Positions 28,301 through 41,100 of a stretch of DNA of 64,000 bases are shown here, piece after piece. The DNA comes from Apostichopus japonicus. Lineage: Eukaryota; Echinodermata; Holothuroidea; Aspidochirotida; Stichopodidae. How positions within the stretch are numbered: the first letter of the stretch is position 1; every line of letters begins with the position of its first letter. The stretch lies in contig NC_092578.1 in assembly GCF_037975245.1 (NCBI RefSeq), forward strand, positions 12,632,321 to 12,696,320. Direction: 5' to 3'. The notes below the pieces were generated by a model. It saw only the letters and a program-made list of their open reading frames with translations, did not search any database and was not told the DNA's origin. Both the position numbers and the translations under genes were made by a program.

Positions 28301-29134
28301 TTCATGAAAGTTATGGCATTTGGTTAATAATCAACTTATAATGCTGTCATATATAATAGATTGAACTTTTCAGCCATGGTACTGTAGGCAGTCATCGCGG
28401 TTGTAAAGTACGTATACCACTTCAAAATATTGATTTACACCATGTCGTTGTCTGAGAGAGCATTGTCTGGAGAAAGCATTGTTTCTCATGACTTCTTTAA
28501 ACACATAAGAATTATTGAATACCTTTTGTTATTTATGTATCTGAGAATTACCAAATTATTTACATGAAATTTCAAATATATTTTAGAGACAGCTGACTAC
28601 TGAAGGTGGTGCAAGTGATATTCCAGCTATCAAAGCTATCTTTATATTTAAATGCAACTTCTTTCTTGTCCAATGATTTTCAAATTTATCTACAAATTAT
28701 ACTTCCCAAGAAAATACTTCTGAAAAAAGAGAGAACAAGGTTACTTTGTATTTTGTCTTAAAAATAACGTTCTACCGATCAAAAGGTTATATTAGAAAAT
28801 ACAAACCATCTAAGCCTCTCTTCTGACATGCCATCACATGCAAAGGTTCATTTTGTCCAAAAAATTTAGATTCCTTGTAAACAATGAATTTGGAGTTTGT
28901 CTTCATTTCATAGCTGTCAATCACTTGAGTTGCCTCTTCTACACTACTTGTGTAAAACAGCTTTGGAAACAAACGTTCGGCGCATTGTAGTCCTGCTTGG
29001 TTAGATATACTCTGTAAAGCCGACTGCAGTTCTTGGACAGCGCCACCAGCCGTCACAGGAACTGCTGAACTATTGTCACTGGAGATGATTATGGAAAGAT
29101 TGGTTTCACTAGCAAACTGGTTCCCAGTCTCCAT
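16245..29134 (-). CDS. CARF/ALS2CR8-family putative transcription factor
   Basis: Six coding exons join in phase on the minus strand: 29,134-28,807, 27,926-27,769, 25,918-25,814, 21,864-21,721, 18,477-18,260 and 16,614-16,245, giving 440 codons plus stop. All acceptors end in AG and all donors begin with GT; the first donor (GTTTGT) is weak. The start at 29,134 has a strong Kozak context (accATGG), and an acceptor at 29,190 implies an upstream 5' UTR exon. Visible family features are a Gly-Val-Pro-Tyr stretch with a Tyr-Asp-Cys-His motif at residues 137-152, a basic block with Lys-Val-Gly-Cys-Thr-Ala-Arg leading to Phe-Pro-Glu-Phe near 172-195, Ser-Leu-Pro...His-Ser-Gly-His near 230-241, and a basic helical region with Arg-Phe-Tyr-Pro-Ser-Asp near 300. 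This order matches ALS2CR8 (calcium-responsive transcription factor) proteins, many of which are lineage-specific paralogues in invertebrates. It is shorter than vertebrate CARF. The C-terminal 120 residues are low-complexity and acidic, with no match I know. Nuclear DNA binding is known for vertebrate CARF and is only inferred here. Confidence 0.75.
20620..21306 (+). mobile_element. LINE 3' fragment (RT C-terminus and tail)
   Basis: The plus strand encodes, with frame breaks, the typical C-terminal end of non-LTR retrotransposon ORF2: Arg-Ala-Phe-Ser-Val-Ser-Ala-Pro-Arg-Leu-Trp-Asn-Ala-Leu-Pro at about 20,660-20,706, then Leu-Lys-Thr-Tyr-Tyr-Phe-Arg near 20,770-20,805. An AT-rich 3' UTR follows, ending in gtaaagcgctttgagc, then gcgctatataaat and a (TTA)n tail. 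It is a 5'-truncated relic in the long CARF-like intron between exons at 21,721 and 18,477. The tail matches the SINE at 60,525-60,845. Confidence 0.75.
22488..22665. repeat. ~51-bp tandem repeat (aaacattttgcagaaaa)
   Basis: Three copies of a unit beginning ttaaacattttgcagaaaa and running to 'gaattgatgag' or 'caattgctcag'. An inverted partner (gcaactgag...aacatttttctg) follows, so the end can form a hairpin. It lies in a CARF-like intron. Confidence 0.75.
24356..24445. repeat. 45-bp perfect tandem duplication with CCAAT and GC boxes
   Basis: Two adjacent copies, 24,356-24,400 and 24,401-24,445, differ at one base (ggcggggctt versus ggcagggctt). Each contains agccaat and a G-rich box. It lies in an intron of the CARF-like gene. 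Whether it acts as an internal promoter is unknown. Confidence 0.85.
26228..26487 (+). mobile_element. tRNA-derived SINE (family 2)
   Basis: The head resembles a tRNA gene: box A-like tagccaagtggttaacgcc and box B-like ggttcgattcc. The T-arm stem does not pair, so it is not a working tRNA. A body of about 180 bp follows and ends in a (CATA)n tail. It lies in a CARF-like intron, antisense to that gene. Confidence 0.7.
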
Positions 29135-29189
29135 GGTAATGATCAAGTGAACTTGCCCCAATCATCAGATATTGAGGTTAAGACTGGGT
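28807..29189 (-). CDS. First coding exon of the CARF-like gene
   Basis: The exon begins after a good acceptor (attgttcacag) and carries about 55 nt of 5' UTR before the ATG at 29,134. It encodes residues 1-109, an N-terminal region rich in Ser, Gln and Ala without a motif I recognise. It ends at a non-consensus but GT-containing donor. Phase agrees with the next exon at 27,926. Confidence 0.65.
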
Positions 29190-32046
29190 CTGTGAACAAT
29201 TATAAAAAATAAAAAAATCACAAAAATATAGAAACTCACTAGCAAAAGACAGGAAGTATGCCTCCTTATTTCAAGTCCCCCAAGGTACTAGTTATTCTTC
29301 GTGAATGTAAATCAAACCTTAACATTTCTCTTGCAGCCATTTCAAACTTTCTTTATTGCATTACAAAATTCCTTATCATAGTATTTGCTTTAATTGCTCT
29401 TTTTTTTATCTTGTAATAACTGTTTGAAGTATGGAAGCAATCCAGATGATTGTGTGTTTATTGCTATTGAATATTCTCATAGAAATGGTGATTTTTACCT
29501 ACAAAATTGTTGTTGCAAGACTTCCTTGGCCAGCTGACATTTGAGCACCATAGGATCTCTCATCTCCATCATGTCACTGAGTTTGTATCATCCTAACTGG
29601 CCAAGGTCCTTTCCCAACAGTGACTTAAAGGGTGAACACATGGATATTGTATTTAATAAGTAGCCTAAGGGATCAACGTTTCAAAATGGTTCAGACTGGT
29701 AAAAAAGTCTTTGACAGTTTAAAATTAGGTTAATGGAAATTAAGAAAAAATGGCTTAAATGCAGAATATCCTACAACACAAAGCTCTAGCTGGCTATACC
29801 ATTGCAAAAACTAGGTAGCCACATTACCCGACCTTCAATATTTTAATAATATAAATATTTTTGAATTGAAACAAAACAGAGATCTGGTTACGTTTATAGA
29901 AATAATATCACAAGTAAATTTTAATTTCAATGATATAAATAGTTATAACAATGTAACATTGAGAAGTTGTTCTTAAAAGGAATGGCAACAAATTAACCAT
30001 CCTGACAGTGTAGCCACAACAGCTTAATACATTGAACAGGTTTATTTTTGGCATTTTTCTGCGTATTAGTCCTACACTCGCTATACAACCTTTTTTAAAA
30101 GTATTGCTTCAAAGTTGTGAGGTATTCTGCAATTACTATATAGAAAAAGGTGATTGGGCCATTCAGGGTAAATATGCCTTTAATTGCCTATCCTGATCCT
30201 AACGTACTAGGTTAGTTGATTAGAGGTATGAAAGCTTGTGTGACATTATAATCCAAGATGGATTATCTTTGGTATTAGCCTAAGTTACGTACTCCATATA
30301 TGGTCTATAGACTTGACCGTACCTAGCATAGTGCTAGTACTAGCAATTGTGTTAATCTAGGATACAGCAGATGCCGCGGTTAGGCCTTCAATTAACAATG
30401 CACGATTTATTGCCTATCCGTTCAAATTCCACGGTTAACATCAACCCTGGTGTACCGTTTATTCTGGTTAAAGAGTGGTAAGATAGTTACCACTGACGAC
30501 TCAAGAAATTCGTTTATGGGATGCTGTTCCGTCCGACTAAATGTGTTGTTTAAAATAAACTTCACTTCAATCATGTAACCAGTTTTGTATGAGGTTTGTA
30601 AACTAAACCAGTTCAGGCCAAAACATTTCAACTTTTGAAGAAGGCGGACGATGGAAGTCGGAAATGAGACTTACTCGGTCACTACTCACTCGGGTCGTTT
30701 ATGAAATCCTGTCAAATATCATGCCTCATATTTAAAAATATGTGTAAGCTTCCAGTGCTATTCCAAAGCTCGCATTGCTCCTCCATGCTCGTAACATTAT
30801 ATCTCAAAGATTTTATAGTAATCGGTAACGTTAGAGTTAGGCTTAAATAATCTTATGTTAGGCTGCACACGCCGATACGAAGTAATGGTACAGGTAGCAT
30901 GCAGTTGCTATTCCCCCCATTAACACGTATACCTTATTTCTACAGGTCTATGAGTTTACTGTAGCTACCAGAGTTAAGACTTTTAACTGGTTGTCATTGT
31001 ATTCTGCATGTGCTAAATGTGCCCAAACAACTTCATGTACAGCTTGTGTTGTTGCACAGGTGAAGAGTGTTAACCGGAAAAATATTTCTAAGTTACTTTT
31101 CATACTAATTTCTGCCCTGTTTGTGTTGGGTTTTGTCCAGTTATCCCTATTTTATAATCCCCCGATTTTTAGGTACACAAAATTGCAAATCTCCCTTCTT
31201 TTATGCAAGACAGGTAATTGTATACCAATAGACAAGAAGAAAAATGAGAAAAGTCTTAGTTGAAAACTAAACTTGGTACATATTTCTTTCATTCCTTCCA
31301 TTGAACATAACACAATGTTCAGTTATGTTGATATAATTAAGGTAAGGCGACTATCTTTTTTTTCGGGAATTCAGGGCACATGATGTTGACCCCCATGTTG
31401 ACATCAAGGGGTTATACTTTATATCTACACAATATGTTTTAAATGGACGGGAGGGATTTTGAGATCTCAATGTTTGGTGGTGCTATTATGTTTCGAAGAA
31501 TGATGGTCAAACGCCCACATTTCCCAGTGTAATATATTTCCAAATTAACATTATTCTGGGTGTTTACAAATTTGGAAATGATCAGTGACAGTACCTGAAA
31601 TCCGTGAACAATTCTAGGAACAATTTTCATCTAGCCCTAGACGTTCCATGAAATCCAGAGATGTCTGATCACGGTGTAGGAAGCTAAAATGAAAAATAAA
31701 GTGATGATTCAGACCTAGATGTGCAAAGTTACATCATCGTTTGACTTCACTTTTGTGAGAAACACAGTGATAGACATGTAGCACGCTTCAAGCTGGGTTT
31801 ACTTGCCTTTGTATTATCTGGCCTTATGTACCCAATTGTTGTTTTTTGTTTTAGTTGTTAATGTGATTTTGTGGTATGATATTTATACAAAAATAGATGT
31901 TTTGAAGAGGTTATTTACAAGCATTGAGAATGGTAGTAATTAATTGTTTCAACTTAATTTGCCATTTGACTTTCTGGCATAATTGCAACTGATCCATATA
32001 TCTTTAAAGTTTGTAGATTGATGACTTCTTTGTTAATTTTCTCTAG
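29190..32046. other. Divergent 5' region between the CARF-like gene and SNAPC1
   Basis: This region separates the two divergent start codons and should hold both promoters. On the minus strand, a consensus donor (GTAAGT at 30,674-30,669) could end a 5' UTR exon starting somewhere to the right of 30,675, which would splice to the acceptor at 29,190. On the plus strand, an acceptor at 32,046 opens the first SNAPC1 coding exon, so a non-coding exon of SNAPC1 must lie upstream, probably also here. I could not fix either transcription start. Confidence 0.35.
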
Positions 32047-32117
32047 ATAAAGCACACTATCTGTGATCTGCATATCAACATCTCGAGAGAAGGAGAATTA
32101 AGCAAAGAAAGGTGACA

Positions 32118-35100
32118 ATGGAGTACAATAGTTGGGGCATGAGAGTCTTTGATGGCCTTAACAAGGATATCGAACAGCTTATGGACAACTTTGTGAAGAC
32201 TGGCAGTGTCCGATACGAAGGCTTTTGCCAAATTTGGCAAGAAATGAACTTTAGTCTGGTTTACTGGTTGGTACTTTTCATTTTCAATATGTATTATTTT
32301 TTATCCATTAACTTTTGAACTGGTGATGCATCTTTCTATTCTTCACCTTACCGAGCTCACTGTAGCATAGAAATCAGGAATTAAATTTGTACAGAGTGAT
32401 GGATGGTAAGGATTAAATATACTTCTTACCTGTATTTAATTTGAGCTGTAATTTACAGTAGGCGTTAAATTCAATCATGTGGAAGAAGTGGATTCTCTGC
32501 AGCCTTCCTTCCTCTCTCTTAAAGGCATTGAAGACTCGCCCCAAACCGCGTGCCGCCATATGAATAAGTTAAATTTCTGTTGCTTGCAAGTGGAGTTTTT
32601 TTTTCTTGTCGCTACAAAAAGCAGACAGTAATGAAACGTGATACCTTGTTGTCTTTTATCTGAACCTGAGATCAGGGAGTACGTACGTTCCATAACAACT
32701 CCCTGCTGAAATGTCCATCGCTGCTATGTACACGTTGTTGTGGGTATTGACCGTAGCTGCATGTATTGACTGTACACTAGTGTCTAATTACCGACGGTAG
32801 CAAGCTCTGTGTGTATTTTCTGGGATCGATGGTGGTGTCTAACACTTCTGTTACACCTCATTCGAAACTAGGTCAGATTACCGCCATGAGACGTTTATTT
32901 GTGCCCGATTCTTCAATGCCTTTAACTGGTTAACACACTCTATGACTCATTGTCATATGTATTATATGGTATAATATAAGTAGAAAGAAAATCATGTGCA
33001 TTTTGATGGCATCGTATCAACTAGTGGACATTTTTGTAAGTTTAGAGGAATCATTGATGAGAAATAATCTCTCATGGTGATTCCATATTGTTACTAACAC
33101 CAAAGATGCAAACATTTCTGGAAGAATGTATGTAATGCAGCCCAAAATAAAGATTTAGTAACTGTTGTTGCAATTTAGCAAAATGTTCCACAACTTAGGG
33201 TAAATTAACCAACTGGTATTAAGATGCATTGCAAAGTTTCATGTTGTAAGTTTACCATTTACATATATTTTCTTTCATTTCACTTTTATTCAGTGGCTTG
33301 AAGATCATGGAGCACAAGAGAGAGGTGAGCATGCTAGTGTAAGGAGTAGTGTAAGGCTTTAATGTTCACTTTAAAAGACATCTTTGATTGCCTTCATCAC
33401 CTCCCCTCCCTCTCTCCCACCAAGCTACCATATGCTTTTAAAAATTTATTTTACATGAACCCCCCCTCCCAAAATGGCCCTCTTTCAAACTTTGTTGGTA
33501 ATTATGTCCCTCTTCTGTTGCTTAGTTACTTACGTGCATGCACAAAGCCTAAATTCTCTTGATTTCCCATCTTTGGTACTCACAAATTGTATCATATGAC
33601 AATGGTGTGTATCTCTGATTGTACAGTATGCAATCCACTGTGGATTTTGACTGGAACCATGGTGCAACAAAGACACAGTGATATAGGAAACACAACCAAG
33701 AGCTGGATAGTCCAGTTGGTTGAGCCAGCAACATACACAGGATTTCAAAGGTGTGGAAGGGAGAACGGAGGGGGGGGGATATCCAGTATCCCTGGCGGAT
33801 TTAGGTAGGGGCTTAAACCTTTAACAAGGGGCTGAAAGGGGACAAACAATTTTATGTATTAGAAGTGTGGCAACTCCCATGTAGGGGATCATACCATCCC
33901 CCCCATTCAAAGAAGGTTCAGAGGTAAAATTTAGAATATAAATCTGGTCTAAATGCAAGGTTGTGCTAGTTTAATACTTTTGAATTCTGAAACCCCCTCC
34001 TCTGAATTTGACCGCCGGTGGTGGGGTCCATGTCCCTGCCCCCTTTTGTGCATGCAATTAGACATTGGATTGTGATCTCTCTGTCACTGGCTCAAATCCC
34101 ACTTTTACATATGGATTCTTTATTTTCAAAATTTGATACAATTTTCCATTCAGTTTTTATCTTTTGATTTATTTACAATTGCTAAAATTTGCCAAAATTA
34201 TTTTCCTGCAATATCTGACCCTCAAGAACTGTAGCAATTTCTAAATGGGTTATCCTCAGACAATTAAATTGTGTCATCTTAGGAGGGAAAGGGATTTGAG
34301 AGGGGAAGTAAAAGGCTAGTTGAAGTTTGTGCATGGGTGACCATTATTTGACTATATAGCATATTTGTTGGTTACACTGATGTATTCCATTTTAGGAAGG
34401 TATTGTTGATACCTACCTAGTCACTGTTGATCATCTCTTTCTGATGTTTGGAAGATTCATTGCAGGCAAACATTTTTTTTCACACATGACTCCCATTCCC
34501 CTCCCCACACCCCCATCCATACCAACAAAAGAACACAACACTAATGTATGTTTTTTTGGTATTAACAATAATGGTGGGAAGGTTAATTCACTGGGAGAGA
34601 ACGTAGATCTTTATTTTGTATATTCTGAAGTGGGGGCAGGAGGTGGATCTTGCCTTTCCAGAGGTTAACAATACTGCATTATTCAAGGGAACCATCCTAC
34701 AAATACCTCTCATAACATGGGTATTATGTCTTTATTTTGCGTATTTGTGTTTACATATATTATCTTATCACATAATGATTTACTGGAGATCCATATTAAC
34801 CATAACACTTATAAGTGTGCTGCCACTCATTTTATTTATAAACTGTTGGTGACTTGTAAACTTTGCTTGTACTGTGATCTTCTTCTAACATATAGGTTTT
34901 AATTGAAATTGCAGTTTATAGAAGAAGCATTCAGACTAGCTGTGGCCTATCTCTCACCACCATTTGACTTCCAGCAGCGTACCGGTGGTTTGTACTTGAT
35001 GTATGCATTTTATTCAACACAGCGTTACCAGCCAAAGCTGAAGGTATAGATTACTTCATGGGTAAAAAGTTCATTTGATCCACATTAAGAGTTAAAAATC

Positions 35101-38100
35101 TGATGGGCTGAAACACTTCTTGGTGTTACAACATCAGTAAATAGTCAATGAAGCAGATTGGCTACAGTATAGGTTTATATAAGTGTGCTAATATCCCATG
35201 CAGTAGTTATAGCCAGTGATCAGGACAGGGTAGATCCAGTATAGCCAGTGATCAGGACAGGTTATTTATAGCCTGTGATCATGACAGGGTAGTTATAGCC
35301 AGTGATCAGGACAAGGTAGTGATAGCCAGTGATCAGGACAGGGTAGTTATAGCCAGTGATTAGGACAGGGTAGTTATATCCAGTGATCAGGACAGGGTAG
35401 TTATAGCCAGTGATCAGGACAGGGTAGTTAGTTATAGGCAGTGATCAGGGCAGGGTAGTTATAGCCAGTGATCAGGACAGGGTAGATCCAGTATAGCCAG
35501 TGATCAGGACAGGGTAGTTATAGCCAGTGATCAGGACAGGGTAGTTATAGCCAGTGATCAGGACAGGGTAGGTATAGCCGGTGATCAGGACTTGGTAGTT
35601 ATAGCCAGTGATTAGGACAGGGTAGTTGTAGCCAGTGATCAGGACAGGGTAGGTATAGCCAGTGATCAGGACAGGGTAGGTAAAGAGCCAGTGATCAGGA
35701 CAGGGTAGGTAAAGAGCCAGTGATCAGGACAGGGTAGTTTTAGCCAGTGATCAGGACAGGGTAGTTATAGCCAGTGATCAGGACAGGGTAGTTGTAGCCA
35801 GTGATCAGGACAGGGTAGTTATAGCCAGTGATCAGGACAGGGTAGGTATAGCCAGTGATCAGGACTTGGTAGTTATAGCCAGTGATCAGGACAGGGTAGT
35901 TGTAGTGAGTGATCAGGACAGGGTAGTTATAGCCAGTGATCAGGACAGGGTAGTAATAGCACTGGGTTGTCATAGCCAGTGATCAGGACAGTGTTGTTAT
36001 AACTAGTGATCAGGACAGTGTAGTTATATCCAGTAATATGGACTTGGTAGTTATAGCCAGTCATCAGGACAGGGTAGGTAAATTTCAATTCAATTCAATT
36101 CATAAGACTTTATTTCAATCTCTCGCATTAAAGTATGCAATTATGACAATAGACGTGGGTAAATGTACAAGAGAACAAGAGATTGAGGAGTGCCAACAAG
36201 AAGCTCTGCAGAGCTTGTTTATGTTGACACCCCTTTACAAATAAAACATAGAAAGAAAGCTTAAGTATACAGAGAAAACAGAACAAAGATGGCAAAGAAA
36301 GGAAAATACAAAATCAATGATAGTTTGATATAAGATACTCTTTAAGACGTTTTTTGAAGGTGTTCAAAGTTTTACAACCAGTAATAGTAGTAGGGGGAGG
36401 GAATTCCAAAGTTTTACGCCGACATAACGAATACCAAGTTGTGCAGACTTAAGTCTAAAGTAAGGAACAGTCAATTGATTTGGCGCACGGTTAGGATAAG
36501 GATCGTTACGTAACTGAAAATAGTTGCGAAAAGTCGACGGAGCATTATCATGTAACCAATTGAAAATAAAAATACCAACATAGTAACGATTTATATCATA
36601 GATACTAAGAGCGTTAAGAGTAGTAAACAGGGGTGCTGTATGCTGGAGATAATCCGCATTACAAATATAACGAATGGCTCTCTTTTGAAGTAAGTAAAGG
36701 GGTTGAATTCTAGAGGCATGGGTACTGCCCCAAATAACATTACAATATGTAAGATAGGGAAGTATGAGTGTATTATACAAAGTGACCAATGTGCTTCTGG
36801 GAAGTCTATTAAGAACTCCAGCGCCTTTAGATACTTTCATACAAATATTCTGAATATGATTATTCCAAGAAAGATGATTATCTATATAAACCCCAAGAAA
36901 TTTAGTAGTCTTAGACAGCATAACATCAACACAGCAAAGTCTGATACTATTAATGTTAGGATTTAAGTGCTTTGAAGGTGTACTAAACACAATAGAGGTA
37001 GTTTTCTTAACATTTAGTGACAATTTATTTGCACAAAACCAATCATGAATATATGTAAACTCATTCTGTATAGTATCCAATAGAAAATTAATGTCATTAC
37101 TGGAAAAGAACAGGTTGGTATCATCAGCATAAGAGATTATATGAAAGGTGTTGCTGGCTCTATAGAGGTCATTAACATAAATTATAAACAACAATGGACC
37201 AAGTATGGACCCTTGGGGAACACCACACTTAATTGGCTTAAAAACAGAATTTATATTATTAATAACAACAAACTGGTGACGATCAGCAAGATAGCTTTTG
37301 AACCACTGAAGTACAGTTCCCCGGATTCCATAATGACTAAGTTTTTCAAGTAAAATGTTATGGTCAAGGGTATGAAACGCCTTCGACAGATCCAGAAATA
37401 TACCAGAAGCATACTGATTATTTTCGAAAGCTTCCATAACTTTACAAGTAAAATGTAAAATAGCATGTGTAGTTGAGCGGCCAGGAAAGAAACCAAATTG
37501 ATAGTTATACAGTAAATTATGCTTAGCAATAAAGTTATATAACCGTGAGAACATTATTTTTTCGATTACCTTGGAGAAACATGGGAGAACTGAAATGGGT
37601 CTATAATTATTCACGGATTCCTTTTCACCGGCCTTAAAGACAGGAACAACTCGAGCTATTTTTAAAGATGTGGGAACAACACCAAGCTCAAAAGAGAGAT
37701 TACAAAGATATGTGAGTGGAATACATAATGAATGGGCAACATGTTTTCAATAATAGCAGAAACACCATCAAAACCAGCAGCGGATGGCTTGAGTGATAGA
37801 AGTACTTTAAGGACCTCATCTCTTGTTCCAGGAATAATGAATAAAGAGTCAATGACTGGTGCTTGCAGGTACATTTTGTAGTGAGAATTAACATTAGGAA
37901 TCTTATGTTGAGTGGCTGGACCAATAGTAGTAAAATAATCATTGAAAATTTTTCCAATATCCAATGGATTAGAAAAATTGACCCCCTGATAATTAATCTG
38001 TTCAGGAGTGCGATTAGCTTGTCGACCATGTAAAAGGGTATTTATTGACCGCCACATACTTTTCGCATCCAGGTTGTTACTATTAAACCTAATGGTGTAG

Positions 38101-41100
38101 TAAGACTTTTTGGCCAGCCTGATAACAGACGTAAGATGATTACGAAAACGTTTGTTGTCGTTCAAGTTGTTTGCAGTACGGCTACGGAGATATTTTTTAT
38201 ATAGACGATTCTTTGTACGGCAAGAATTAAGGATGGCAGGAGTCATCCAGTCATTCTTGTCACTGATACCCTTCTTTGTACTAGGAACATACGGAAGACA
38301 GTTGTTTAAATGCTTACTAAATATTTTATTAAACTGATCAAATGCAACGTTTACATCATTGCCATAAAAGACATCTTGCCAAGTTTCGTTTTCAATAGCA
38401 GACCGAAATAACCGTATAGTTGCTGGATTAACGTGCCTCCTTAAAGTAATTGACGGAATACTAGTTTTAACATTGTCAATGTCAACAATAGTAAAAACAG
38501 GGAAATTGTCACAAATTATGCCCGAGGTAGATGACAGTGATGGAGAGTCGGTGATCAGGACAGGGTAGGTACCTATGGTAGTGTTCATCCCAAGTTGCAG
38601 TATTTGCTTTTCTATGTTTGTCTCCTGGTCCACGTATCTGTAGTAAAGAAAGCTTGTCCCATACCTTTGCTCTCCAACAGCTGCCAAAGTGTTATTGTGA
38701 TTTATGAGGTTAGAAATTCTGTCCAGATCATAAAAAACTTTTTTTGCTCTAGTTAAAATACAGAGACAGTGCACAGATTAGCCTGGAGCATTTGAGAGAA
38801 TTCAGCTAAAATATAACTTCTCAAACAGCTGTCAATAGTTGAAAGTGATCTGTGTGTGGGCATGTTATTGGACCATGTTTGTAGGTTGTTCAAAAACGTG
38901 TTGTCACATGCCTTTGGAAAACGTTGCTCCCTATCCCCTTTGCTTTGTGTTCATCTGGCACAGTAAATACTAAATACAGTTCAATACATTTCAGAATAGT
39001 ATCATGATAACTTTCAATACATGGTTTTATAGTTGTTAGCTTTTTGTATAAAAAAAAGCATATAGTGACAGAAACTTTAAAATGACAAAACATAGATATG
39101 TAAGCATTGTTACATTATATCGGAATTGAACATAATGAATAAAAATAGTTATTAAATGTCATTTTGTGGCAAAGGATTTTGATAGGGTTAGGTTAATGAA
39201 TAACAGGAGACATAACTTTTTTTATCTTTCAAGATTCGACTTTCCCTCCAACAATGGGAATATCTATAATTATTTATTTATGATAGGGTTAAGTTTATGA
39301 ATAACAGGAGACATAACTTTTTTTATCTTTCAAGATTCGACTTTCTCTTCAACAATGGGAACATCTGAAAGATATTGAATCGGAGTTCAAAAATCAAGGT
39401 CACCTTGATGCCGCTTACATCCTGATGAAACTAAAAGCAGCCAAGGCTTTTATCTTTGCCTACAGTTCTAAACAGGTCAGAACTCATTGTCTTTCTGTAG
39501 TGTTGCTAAGGCTATCATGGAACCACAAGTGATCTATAGATCCTAATGTATAAAGTCATTTCAGCTAGTGTAACTCAAGTGTAATGTTTGTCATCTTGCC
39601 ATTTAGAGCTGGTATGAGCTTCTTCTCAAGTAGTTATGTTGCAAGGCTATAGCTTATTTAGTGGTTTCTTTTTAAGTCACTGTTGTACCAAGTAGCAGCA
39701 GGACCCTAGTGCAGTAATTAGAAATGGATTCCTCATTAGAGAGAGTTCATAAACCCAAGCCTTACAATGTTTTGGACTTGTGTGAGCAGGTTTTAAAATT
39801 TATCACCTCTAAATGCCCGAACATAGCACTCTCAGGCTTAACCAGTTGAGGGCCTGACCCATCTGGATACCTAGATGGGCCGTAGAGAGTTATTGGGGCC
39901 TGTTTGGTTGACTGATGCCACGTTTCAACATCAATGATTTAATCGCTTAACTGGCCTACGACAGACACCCAACTTCAGTGGATGAGTGGTTATTTTTTGG
40001 GAATCACTATTCCCCCTCCCACCCCCCCCCCCCCCCCCCCCCCCGTGGCTCAAACCCTGTGTATCTGCTCCAACCTAGTTACCCGGCTGTTTTAAGTCCA
40101 ATCATTGGTATTATCAACATGGACAAACTGATACCTATCCTATTAGCCTATATCATTGGAATCAGTAATGTTAATGCTAATGACACTACTTGTGACTTTC
40201 AAAATATCATTCACTTCCGAGCAACTCTTTTTGCATAATTCAGCTGTTTTCTTCTTGCTCTCCAACTCTGATTTTAGTTTTGCTTTCACAAGGGATATGT
40301 GGAGGAGAGTTCTGACAAGATGGTAGCTGAGATGCAAAGGGACATCGAACAAGCTTTCCCAGAAGACCTCTTAAGGGTGAGTTGTTTTTACAGTTCCAAG
40401 CTCGTAGATCTTCACTGAGTTTTGTAGAATTCTCAGCTCTCCGAGCACGTGTAAGCTCCAGGGCCGGACAATTCCTAAAGAGTTGCAACAGTAATTGTTT
40501 GGAAAATGCAGTACTTCAGTGGCGGAGTGGCCACACGGGCATGTGGGCAATGCCCGGTGGGCCGGCGGGCTGGGAGCCTGGTAATACTTACAGCCAATTT
40601 TAACAGTAGTTAATAGAATACAGACGGGCTGTGTAGAATTATAATTTTAACTGTGGGAATCAGTTCATGAAATCACCATGTTAGTTAGGATGTTAGTTCG
40701 TAACAAAAGAACGTGGCATGGGCAACCCGTCCTGATTTTATGTAGGTTTCTTTTCCATTTTTCCGAGCATGCTTTCAGAAAATGCTTGAAAAGTTAATAA
40801 AATCCAGTCTAAAACATTTTTTTTCGTTTATTTTTGTTTATGTTTTTAACTTTCCTCAGTTTAATCAAGTGTTGCTTCTGGAAAATTTTATTTGGGTCAT
40901 TTTTAAAGAAATATTGTAACCTACAAGATTGAGAAATATAGCACTATTTTGCATCTAGGCATTCCTTAACTTCAAAAAAATCTCAATGGGGAAGGGGACA
41001 TCCCCTTTCCTTAAATACCTCCCCCCAAGACGGCGATCACTATGTAAGTAGCATATCAATGAATGATGGGCCGGTCTAGGTTAAAAATGCCTCAGCCAGT

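Noticed and set aside
35204-36080. Possible CRISPR array
   Set aside because: The units abut without unique spacers and the genome is eukaryotic, so this is a minisatellite.
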